From assembly GCA_022565195.1 (NCBI GenBank), contig JADFJZ010000116.1, positions 1-5,967 of the forward strand: a stretch of DNA of 5,967 nucleotides, written 5' to 3'. Below the pieces are notes generated by a model that was given only the letters and a program-made list of their open reading frames with translations, was not told where the DNA came from and did not search any database. A program made the translations under genes and the position numbers. Each line of letters opens with the position of its first letter. The first letter of the stretch is position 1. Below, one piece after another: positions 1 through 5,482 of the stretch. The stretch comes from Planctomycetota bacterium. GTDB taxonomy: Bacteria > Planctomycetota > Phycisphaerae > UBA1845 > CAIVHJ01.

Positions 1-2006
1 GTTGCGTCCGCCCTTGATTGCTTCGGAGGAGTTTCATCAGGCTCCGGCAAAACGGGTATCGTCTCCGGCGCCGGATCGACGGGTGAGTTCACCGTGATGT
101 CGTATGCTTCATTGGCTTCCTCGATGAACTGCTTGAAGCGCGTGACGATCTCGGAGCGTTGATGAATCTGCTGTTCCCTCTCGACCATTCCGTCGTGTCG
201 CTTCTGCAAGGCCTTCTCGTAATCGGCAAGTTGGCTTTCCCTTGAGCCGATTTCTTCATACCTGGATTCGAGTTCGCGCAGATTGGATTCAAGATCAGCC
301 CGCTGCTGAAGAGTGGCCTCTTCCCGCGAGGAGAGTTTGGTTTCCCGATCGCACAATTCCTCCGAGAGTTCGCTCATCGACTGTTGCTCTTTCTCAAGCC
401 GAGAGCGCTCTTCCGCGATTGAGTTTTCGAGCGGCTCAAGTTCGAGACGCCTGGATTCGATCTCCTGACGCACCGTCTCGTATTCCGCGGCAAATCGTTC
501 GACTTCTTTTTGCCGCGTCTGGAGTTCGCCGGCCACCGTGGTCAGTTTGGCCTGCTGTTCTCGAATCTCAAGATCCCGGCCGTCCAGGTCCGCCTTGATC
601 TTCTCGATCTCCGCATTTCGCCCGTCGATCTCGCTTTGCTGCTGCTCACACTGATGTTCCTGGTCGGATACTTTGCTGCTGCGATGTTCCACTTCCGCCT
701 TGATCTTGTCGAATTCGGCTTTTCGCCCGGCGATCTCGCTTTTCCGCGTCTCCAGTTCGTCGGCCACCGTGGCCAGCTTGGTCTGCTGTTCTCGAATCTT
801 GAGGTCCCGGCTGTCCAGGCCCGCCTTGAGCATGTCGTTTGCCGCCTCTCTCGCGGAAAACTCGCTGTGCTGCTGCTCACACTGTTGTTCCTGATCGGCT
901 ACTTTGCTGCTGCGATGTTCCACTTCCGCTGCGAGCAGCCTGAGTTCCTTTTCCTTGTTTTGCAATTCCTGCTCGCGGACCGTCAGGTTGTTGTGCTCCA
1001 GAGTGAGTTTCTTCTTCCATTCGTTGATTTCGCCCCAGGATTCCGCTAACTCCTCCTGCAAAGCGGAGATCTTGCTGCCCAACGATTCCAACTCAGGTTG
1101 CTCGGTGAAAGGCGCCTCGCTCGAATCCATCACCGCGGCCGCCGAGCCCCCCACAGCACGCGCCTCGATTCCCCGTTTTACCAACGAACCATCCTCCATT
1201 TGCCCGTGTGATTGGGCGGCTACGTCCGACGGCGCGGACCCACCTTGCGATTCGTCCCCCGTCGTTTTCTCAGGCAGACCTTTGCGCCGCCCGGCCTGCG
1301 CGCTGCCGTCGGCTTTGGGGAATTGAACCATCAAGCCCGCCTTGCCGATCAGCAATCGATCCTGGCGCCTCAGATACGCCATTTGCTTTTCGTTACCATT
1401 GATCTTGAGAGGCGTGCTGCTGCCGAGGTCCATGATGCCGATGCCGTTAATCGTAGCGAAGATCAGACTGTGGGCGCGCGCGATTCCCTCGGCATAAACG
1501 CCGACCGCTGCCTGTTTGCAGTTGCCGATGATGGCCGTGCTGTCGACGATCTCCCACCCTTCATCGGTGTCCACTTGAACCAGTCGCATCGCCTTGGGCA
1601 TCTTCAGAGGATCGTCGAAGGCAATGATGCCGCGGCGCGGCACGACGGGATTCGGAGGCAACTCGATCGAAACCTGCAGATCGGTGGAGCCGACACGTAC
1701 GACATCGCCGTCTTTGAGCAACTCCCTGGTGACAAGGCGGCCGTTGCAATAGGTGCCCGCGTCGCTGAAGAGGTCCACCAGCAGCACGTGGGCCCCCGTG
1801 TTGACGATCGCGGCATGGGATCGGTTGACATGTTCCTCTCGGATGATGATCTGCGCGTGTCGCCTGGAGCCGATCACGGTCACGGGTTTGAGGAGGCTCC
1901 AACTCTTTGTCTCTCCGGTCGCGAGTTGTGCTGTGACGGAGAGCTTGATTCTCTGAGTGGCGGTCGTGATGGACCGTTCGGCCTGTGCTTTGGCTACCGT
2001 CGCCAT
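1..2006 (-). CDS. Tandem FHA-domain, coiled-coil protein (3' end outside window)
   Basis: The frame is open from the ATG at 2006 to base 1, giving 668 codons with no stop, so the C-terminus is missing. Residues about 42-114 read as an FHA fold: VTVIGS, then VNRSHA in place of the usual SRxH, then VDLFSDAGTYCNG and LKDGDVVRVG. Residues about 152-230 look like a second, more degenerate FHA (IIGN, GIARAHS, MDLGSS, NG, RLLIGK). A low-complexity linker (about 231-305) leads to a Glu/Gln/Lys/Arg-rich coiled coil from about 311 to 625 that contains a 77-residue duplication. A proline-rich stretch follows (about 632-668). FHA domains generally bind phosphothreonine peptides, so a scaffold or signalling role is inferred; the partner is unknown. 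No signal peptide or membrane segment is visible, so it is probably cytoplasmic. The ATG is preceded by GAAGGG with an 11-nt gap. An in-frame GTG about 20 codons upstream is possible but less likely. Confidence 0.88.
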   Translation of the reverse strand, partial: MATVAKAQAERSITTATQRIKLSVTAQLATGETKSWSLLKPVTVIGSRRHAQIIIREEHVNRSHAAIVNTGAHVLLVDLFSDAGTYCNGRLVTRELLKDGDVVRVGSTDLQVSIELPPNPVVPRRGIIAFDDPLKMPKAMRLVQVDTDEGWEIVDSTAIIGNCKQAAVGVYAEGIARAHSLIFATINGIGIMDLGSSTPLKINGNEKQMAYLRRQDRLLIGKAGLMVQFPKADGSAQAGRRKGLPEKTTGDESQGGSAPSDVAAQSHGQMEDGSLVKRGIEARAVGGSAAAVMDSSEAPFTEQPELESLGSKISALQEELAESWGEINEWKKKLTLEHNNLTVREQELQNKEKELRLLAAEVEHRSSKVADQEQQCEQQHSEFSAREAANDMLKAGLDSRDLKIREQQTKLATVADELETRKSEIAGRKAEFDKIKAEVEHRSSKVSDQEHQCEQQQSEIDGRNAEIEKIKADLDGRDLEIREQQAKLTTVAGELQTRQKEVERFAAEYETVRQEIESRRLELEPLENSIAEERSRLEKEQQSMSELSEELCDRETKLSSREEATLQQRADLESNLRELESRYEEIGSRESQLADYEKALQKRHDGMVEREQQIHQRSEIVTRFKQFIEEANEAYDITVNSPVDPAPETIPVLPEPDETPPKQSRADA
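468..929 (-). repeat. Two tandem 231-bp (77-codon) units within the coiled coil
   Basis: Unit 1 is 929-699 (residues 360-436) and unit 2 is 698-468 (residues 437-513). Both begin AEVEHRSSKV and share CEQQ, the pattern DLxIREQQxKL and a TVAxEL core. The DNA is identical over 29 bases (901-929 against 670-698). It is about 85% identical by eye over 772-831 against 541-600, with mostly third-position changes. The 77-residue length equals 11 heptads, so the duplication keeps coiled-coil register. A shorter similarity is nested inside: SEIAGRKAEFDKIK recurs as SEIDGRNAEIEKIK 35 residues (5 heptads) later. Confidence 0.9.
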
Positions 2007-2017
2007 CTGGACATTTT

Positions 2018-2023
2018 CCCTTC
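2018..2023 (-). promoter_or_regulatory. Ribosome binding site of the FHA gene
   Basis: GAAGGG on the minus strand lies 11 nt before the ATG at 2006. The gap is slightly long, but this is the only purine-rich Shine-Dalgarno-like stretch near a start in this frame, and it supports the ATG over the upstream in-frame GTG. Confidence 0.5.
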
Positions 2024-2052
2024 TTGCAGACCCATCCGACTTGTGTGGATCC

Positions 2053-2067
2053 TGTGAATGAGTCACA
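2053..2067. promoter_or_regulatory. Perfect inverted repeat TGTGA-N5-TCACA
   Basis: Five-base arms flank the centre ATGAG, 47 bp upstream of the FHA start codon. The arms equal the half-sites of CRP/FNR-superfamily operators, but the canonical E. coli CRP site has a 6-bp spacer and this has 5. It could be an operator for a dimeric regulator or a chance match; no regulator gene is in the window. Confidence 0.3.
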
Positions 2068-2112
2068 CCGGCCGAAGACTATTTCTGCTCGACGCCCGCC
2101 ACGCCCATGCGA

Positions 2113-2136
2113 ACGGCATCTCGTGCGAGGTGCCGT
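2113..2136. promoter_or_regulatory. 24-bp near-palindrome, operator or hairpin candidate
   Basis: ACGGCATCTCG at 2113-2123 and CGAGGTGCCGT at 2126-2136 are complementary at 10 of 11 positions. The exception would be a U-G wobble in plus-strand RNA. As RNA it gives a 10-bp stem with a GUGC loop. It lies 106 bp upstream of the FHA start and 135 bp upstream of the surE start. No T-run follows on either strand, so it is not a typical intrinsic terminator. A dimeric repressor site or a structured element in the FHA leader are both possible. Confidence 0.5.
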
Positions 2137-2188
2137 ATCCACCCAGACCCACTACAACCTAAGATTCGGCAACCGCGCAAGCAAATCG

Positions 2189-2216
2189 TTGCAGGACTTG
2201 GGCGATCTATTATTAT
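2189..2216 (+). promoter_or_regulatory. Candidate sigma70-type promoter for surE
   Basis: TTGCAG at 2189-2194 matches the -35 consensus at 3 of 6 positions. TATTAT at 2211-2216 matches the -10 at 5 of 6. The spacer is 16 bp. Transcription would start near 2223, leaving a leader of about 49 nt before the GTG. The -10 sits in the most AT-rich patch of the region. The weak -35 keeps confidence low. Confidence 0.4.
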
Positions 2217-2242
2217 TAGCGGTCCTGGCAAGTTATACCGTC

Positions 2243-2255
2243 CACGGAAACCGTG
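2243..2255 (+). promoter_or_regulatory. Small hairpin just before the surE ribosome site
   Basis: CACGG (2243-2247) and CCGTG (2251-2255) are perfect inverted repeats around AAA. In the predicted surE leader this 5-bp stem ends 2 nt before the GAGGTG ribosome site. It could affect translation initiation, or be chance. Confidence 0.35.
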
Positions 2256-2257
2256 TT

Positions 2258-2263
2258 GAGGTG
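2258..2263 (+). promoter_or_regulatory. Ribosome binding site deciding the GTG start of surE
   Basis: GAGGTG sits 8 nt before the GTG at 2272. The protein then begins MNLLITNDDG, which matches the usual SurE N-terminus, so site and family alignment agree on a GTG start. Confidence 0.75.
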
Positions 2264-2271
2264 CAACGATA

Positions 2272-3018
2272 GTGAACCTCTTGATCACCAATGACGACGG
2301 CGTCGAGGCCGCCGGGCTTTTCGCCCTTTTCAATACTGCCAAGCGTTTCGGCAGCCCAATGGTTGTCGCGCCCAAGGCATGCCACAGCATCAAAAGCCAC
2401 GCTGTCACCATGAATCAAGCCATCCACGTCGAACGGGTCCGCAACCAGCGATTTGGGACGCATTACACGTGCAGCGGCACCCCGGCGGACTGCGTTCGAT
2501 TGGCACTGCGGCATCTGCCCATCGAGCCCGTTGAAGTCGTTCTGTCGGGCATCAACCACGGTGCCAACGCCGGTGTGGACGTGTTCTATTCCGGAACCGT
2601 GGCCGCCGCGAGGGAGGCCGTCATCCTGGGCAGGACGGGCATCGCAATCTCCCAGTTGATCAGACCTTCCAGGTCCGATAATTGGGATCTAACGACGGAG
2701 TTGGCAGCGCGAGCCCTCGGCGAAGTGCTGGCGGACGGCGACATCGTGAAGACGCCGCGATTCATCAACATCAACCTGCCCGACCTGCAAAGCATCGACC
2801 AACTGAAGGGCATCCAGCGCTGTCCCCTCACGCCCGGACCGCTCGAAACGGCTTTCCGATCGCCCCCCGGGACGGCCACCGTCAACTACGACACTGAGTA
2901 CACTGGACGATACTTCAACCGCCCCGCAACGCCCGGCCATGACTTTCACTACCTGCTGGACAACTGGATCACCATTACGCCGCTCATGATCGACGCAACG
3001 GACCACGCCGCCCTATGA
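2272..3018 (+). CDS. surE: 5'/3'-nucleotidase SurE
   Basis: This complete 248-residue protein has the length expected for SurE. SurE enzymes are divalent-metal-dependent phosphatases that remove phosphate from nucleoside 5'- and 3'-monophosphates, and some act on short polyphosphate; they are cytoplasmic and linked to nucleotide balance and stationary-phase survival. The metal-site residues fall where the family has them: D8 and D9 in ITNDDG, S39 in APKACHSIKSHAVT, and N95 in LSGINHGAN. Other family signatures are SGTPADCVRLAL (68-79) and VFYSGTVAAAREA (104-116). The C-terminus ends with the typical WITITPLMIDAT. The GTG start is fixed by GAGGTG 8 nt upstream. The gene stands alone: the FHA gene is divergent upstream, and the peptidase gene is convergent with its stop overlapping by 6 bp. 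Nothing looks broken. The family assignment is very safe; substrate preference is not visible. Confidence 0.97.
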   Translation: MNLLITNDDGVEAAGLFALFNTAKRFGSPMVVAPKACHSIKSHAVTMNQAIHVERVRNQRFGTHYTCSGTPADCVRLALRHLPIEPVEVVLSGINHGANAGVDVFYSGTVAAAREAVILGRTGIAISQLIRPSRSDNWDLTTELAARALGEVLADGDIVKTPRFININLPDLQSIDQLKGIQRCPLTPGPLETAFRSPPGTATVNYDTEYTGRYFNRPATPGHDFHYLLDNWITITPLMIDATDHAAL

Positions 3019-5133
3019 ATCCTCCTCCTTCTCATCTTCCTTCTTCGGCTTGACAGAGTCCAGATCGAGTTTGTATGGAGGCGGATCGCCGCCCGGCGCT
3101 TTCAAGTAGTGTTCCATCCAGCGCATCATGCGCATGTTGTAGTCCATCCGCGAGGCGGCTTTACGATTGCCGTGACCTTCGCCGGGATACAGCACCAGCC
3201 GCACCGGCACTTCGCCCAGCGTCTTCAAGTAGCGATAGAGTTCCATCGACTGCGACGGATGGACGCGCGTGTCATCCTCGCCGTGCATGATCAGAATGGG
3301 TGTGCGGCATTTCTGGAAGTGATACATCGGGCTGCGCTGGCGGAAGTAGTCCCAGTCCTCCCAGGGCCAGCGACGACTGTGAACCAGGAACATTTCGTTG
3401 GGAATGTCCGTCGTGCCGAACTTGGCGATTTGGTCGCTGATCCCGACGAACATGACGCTGGCGGCGAAGCGCTCGCTGTGATACGTGGCGCACCACGCCG
3501 AGGCAAACCCGCCGTACGATCCGCCGGTCACGCCGACGCGATCCTTATCGACCAGGCCCATCTCGATCAAGTGATCGATGCCGTCGATCAAGTCGTCAAA
3601 CTCCTTGCCGGCGTAATCGTTTTGTCCGCTCTTGGAGAACGCGACGCCCCGACCCGTGCTGCCGCGATAGTTGGGGTAGAACACGGCAAAGCCCCGGGCC
3701 GCACCGAGTTGACCCGGCGCGGAATACCGCGTCAGCCAGCCGTTGCTGTAATGGCTCTCCGGGCCGCCGTGAACCGTCAGGATCAGCGGATAGCGCCGGC
3801 CCTTCTCTTCATCCAATGGACGAATCAGCAACCCCTCGACTTCCACGCCGTCGCGGGCGGTGTAGCGCACCACTTCCTGCGGAGCGAGGCGAACATCGTC
3901 AAGCCAGCGGTTGCTTTTCGTCAGCCGGCGCGGTTGCTTCTCGCCGTGCTTCATGTAGAACACTTCGCCCGGATGAGCAGGGCTGTCGCTGATAAACGCT
4001 GCGGACAACCCGTCACGCGAGAGCGTCAAGCGCCGCAGCGCCATTTGGCCTGCGGGAACAATGGTATTCTGGCTACTTCCATCTGTGTTGACCGATCCGA
4101 ACGTACTCCACACGCCCTCATCGCCGATGTACATCACTTTATCGCTACCCTGCCATGCAATGGAGGTGGCGTCACCCAGATAACCGGGCAGCAAGTCGCG
4201 TAAGTTGCCTCCCTCAGCAGGACCGACCATGAGACGCCCCGCGTTGGGATCATGGATGTCGGCCCCCGCAGTCACGGCAATCTGCCGGCCGTCCGGGCTC
4301 CACCGCACGTGCCCGAGCTTGCCGGGATTGTCCAACTGCCCGACCGATCGGCCTGTCTCGACATCGACGATGTTGACTTGCCGCCGCATGTAGTGATCGT
4401 CGATTAGGGACGTCGGCGCGAGCGCCACCGCCAGACGATCGCCGCTCGGACTCCAATGCAGTTCGGAAGCAGAGCCCGCCAGATCGAGCTTGCGCGGCTT
4501 GGTGGCGTCGTCTTCATCCGCGACCACCACGCCGGCCGGTGCGACCGGCGAGATCCACGTTGCGACCGGATGCAGATCCTCCTCGTAGACGCGCGCTTTG
4601 AAGCCCTTCTCTGCCAGCTCCTTCTTTTCTTTCTCCGGCTTCTCGGTGGCCAGGAATGCCACTTCGGACCCGTCCGGGTTCCATGAATAAGACTTGATGT
4701 CGGTCTCGTGCTCCAACACCTTGCGGGCCTCACCGCCGCCGAGCGGGATCACGTACAGCGACCGATGCTCGTCATCGCCGCGCTTGGCCAGGAACGAGAT
4801 GCTGCGACCGTCCGGTGTCCACGCGATTGAGCCGACGCTCACGTCGCCGGTCACAAATGGGCGGCTGTTGCCGCGCGTATCGACGACGTGCAACTCGGCC
4901 CACGCCGGGCCGTCATCGTCTTTGAACGGCCGGCGCGGTACGCTGAGCACATAGACGACGTGGTTGCCATCCGGCGATATCTCCGCCGCCGTCACGCTGC
5001 GGGTCTTGGCAACGTGTTCAAACGTGAAGACGTCATCGGACCACGCCGATCCGGCCATGAACAAGACGAGAAGCAGCACGACTATGCCCGCGTGCGCATG
5101 CCAACTACAGCGCGATTGCCATCGAAGATCCAT
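3013..5133 (-). CDS. Exported S9-family serine peptidase (acylaminoacyl/prolyl oligopeptidase type)
   Basis: This is a complete 706-residue protein when started at the ATG at 5133. Residues 1-32 form a Sec-type signal peptide: arginines, then GIVVLLLVLFMAG, with likely cleavage at AWS|DD. A beta-propeller of TolB/WD40-like blades follows, marked by SPDG, TPDG, NPDG, SPSG, SPDG and SRDG near residues 53, 106, 152, 228, 279 and 372. The alpha/beta hydrolase domain covers about 424-680. It has HGGP (455-458) and YPNYRGSTG (486-494), nucleophile S539 in GGSYGG, D621 in HGEDDTRV and H654 in GEGHG, so the triad is complete. Family members cut short peptides or release N-terminal residues, with the propeller limiting access; this one should act in the periplasm or at the surface. 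The C-terminus ends in a Lys/Glu/Asp-rich tail (about 690-706). The frame extends to a TTG at 5301, but that codon lies in the predicted -10 box, and only the ATG at 5133 gives a proper signal peptide. Exact substrate is unknown. Confidence 0.95.
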   Translation of the reverse strand: MDLRWQSRCSWHAHAGIVVLLLVLFMAGSAWSDDVFTFEHVAKTRSVTAAEISPDGNHVVYVLSVPRRPFKDDDGPAWAELHVVDTRGNSRPFVTGDVSVGSIAWTPDGRSISFLAKRGDDEHRSLYVIPLGGGEARKVLEHETDIKSYSWNPDGSEVAFLATEKPEKEKKELAEKGFKARVYEEDLHPVATWISPVAPAGVVVADEDDATKPRKLDLAGSASELHWSPSGDRLAVALAPTSLIDDHYMRRQVNIVDVETGRSVGQLDNPGKLGHVRWSPDGRQIAVTAGADIHDPNAGRLMVGPAEGGNLRDLLPGYLGDATSIAWQGSDKVMYIGDEGVWSTFGSVNTDGSSQNTIVPAGQMALRRLTLSRDGLSAAFISDSPAHPGEVFYMKHGEKQPRRLTKSNRWLDDVRLAPQEVVRYTARDGVEVEGLLIRPLDEEKGRRYPLILTVHGGPESHYSNGWLTRYSAPGQLGAARGFAVFYPNYRGSTGRGVAFSKSGQNDYAGKEFDDLIDGIDHLIEMGLVDKDRVGVTGGSYGGFASAWCATYHSERFAASVMFVGISDQIAKFGTTDIPNEMFLVHSRRWPWEDWDYFRQRSPMYHFQKCRTPILIMHGEDDTRVHPSQSMELYRYLKTLGEVPVRLVLYPGEGHGNRKAASRMDYNMRMMRWMEHYLKAPGGDPPPYKLDLDSVKPKKEDEKEEDS

Positions 5134-5145
5134 TGGTGAATCCAA

Positions 5146-5151
5146 CTCCTT
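5146..5151 (-). promoter_or_regulatory. Ribosome binding site of the S9 peptidase
   Basis: AAGGAG on the minus strand (within GGAAGGAG) lies 12 nt upstream of the ATG at 5133. The gap is longer than ideal, but the match is strong, and this start places the signal peptide at the N-terminus. Confidence 0.6.
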
Positions 5152-5154
5152 CCG

Positions 5155-5245
5155 GGCACAATGCCAAATGTGTAACGATGATGGGATCATCCGCCGGCGA
5201 AGCCGGTTCAACCCGCTGCGCGGGCGCCCGCTTCGGCAATGCCGA
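5155..5245 (-). promoter_or_regulatory. Hairpin-rich 5' leader of the S9 peptidase
   Basis: Five perfect inverted repeats, each with a 3-nt loop, follow one another in the predicted leader. In mRNA order they are TCGGC-ATT-GCCGA (5245-5233), CCCGC-GCA-GCGGG (written on the minus strand, 5224-5212), CCGGC-TTC-GCCGG (5206-5194), GATGAT-CCC-ATCATC (5191-5177) and GGCA-TTG-TGCC (5165-5155). The last ends 1 nt before GGAAGGAG. The 12-bp palindrome at 5220-5231 offers a pairing that competes with the second hairpin. I recognise no known riboswitch class, and no U-run marks a terminator. Post-transcriptional control is inference. Confidence 0.5.
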
Positions 5246-5297
5246 CAGCCCATGCCGGTCTCGATCCAGCCGAGTTCGTACGAGCGGTTCGAGTCGC

Positions 5298-5326
5298 ACA
5301 ATAGACGCCTCGTACCACAGTGTCAA
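5298..5326 (-). promoter_or_regulatory. Strong sigma70-type promoter for the S9 peptidase
   Basis: On the minus strand, TTGACA (5326-5321) is a perfect -35 box. It is followed by a 17-bp spacer and TATTGT (5303-5298), which matches the -10 consensus at 4 of 6 positions. Transcription would start near 5291, giving a leader of about 158 nt before the ATG at 5133. Confidence 0.7.
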
Positions 5327-5407
5327 ACGACGCAGGCTCACGCCGAATATCGCCGTACTGGCCCACTTCACTCTGTCCCAACATGCTCTTGTGCGGCCCC
5401 GTCCGAC

Positions 5408-5436
5408 TGGACTTCGGCGAATCGCGGTGTTACATT
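5408..5436 (+). promoter_or_regulatory. Candidate promoter for the lipoprotein gene
   Basis: TGGACT (5408-5413) matches the -35 consensus at 4 of 6 positions and TACATT (5431-5436) the -10 at 4 of 6, with an ideal 17-bp spacer. The predicted start near 5443 leaves a leader of about 40 nt. The match is moderate and could be chance. Confidence 0.35.
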
Positions 5437-5470
5437 CCAGCCGCCGGATGACAACGACCTTGAGATTCCA

Positions 5471-5476
5471 AAGGAG
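5471..5476 (+). promoter_or_regulatory. Ribosome binding site of the lipoprotein gene
   Basis: AAGGAG lies 6 nt before the ATG at 5483, close to ideal spacing, and supports this start for the lipoprotein. Confidence 0.8.
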
Positions 5477-5482
5477 TCGCCC

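Larger units (their letters stand above)
2007..2271. other. Divergent intergenic region between the FHA gene and surE
   Basis: This 265-bp stretch separates two outward-facing start codons. It carries an inverted repeat at 2053-2067, a 24-bp near-palindrome at 2113-2136, an AT-rich patch at 2208-2219, a surE promoter candidate and a small hairpin beside the surE ribosome site. Reading frames crossing it have no ribosome site or recognisable product, so it appears non-coding. On the minus strand a weak promoter-like pair (TCAACA at 2259-2254, TATAAC at 2237-2232, 16-bp spacer) could serve the FHA gene, but this is uncertain. Confidence 0.7.
5134..5482. other. Divergent intergenic region between the peptidase and lipoprotein genes
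   Basis: This 349-bp stretch lies between two outward-facing starts. The left half (5134-5291) is the predicted peptidase leader, with five short hairpins. The middle holds the peptidase promoter (5298-5326), and the right part holds a weaker candidate lipoprotein promoter (5408-5436). Between the promoters (5327-5407) I see no clear repeat or operator. The peptidase frame stays open through the left part, but the encoded stretch resembles neither a signal peptide nor a domain. Confidence 0.7.

Noticed and set aside
468..929. Tandem repeats as a CRISPR array or mobile element
   Set aside because: The two units are contiguous, in frame and encode coiled-coil heptads, with no spacers, terminal inverted repeats or transposase.
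510..1049. Plus-strand frames with repetitive hydrophobic sequence opposite the coiled coil
   Set aside because: The repeated hydrophobic segments are the antisense reading of the duplicated heptads, not a membrane protein.
1212..2057. 281-codon plus-strand open frame antisense to the FHA region
   Set aside because: The minus frame encodes clear FHA motifs over the same bases. The plus frame has no ribosome site or domain and runs into the intergenic region.
3080..3093. GGCGG-ATCG-CCGCC inverted repeat as a surE terminator
   Set aside because: No T-run follows it, and it lies inside the peptidase coding region.
3109..4203. 364-codon plus-strand open frame antisense to the peptidase
   Set aside because: It lies wholly within the peptidase gene, which has a full triad and domain structure. 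The antisense product has no recognisable domain, and long open antisense frames are common in GC-rich genes.
5134..5301. 56-codon N-terminal extension of the peptidase from a TTG at 5301
   Set aside because: The TTG falls inside the predicted -10 box, the extension would bury the signal peptide, and the ATG at 5133 has a Shine-Dalgarno.
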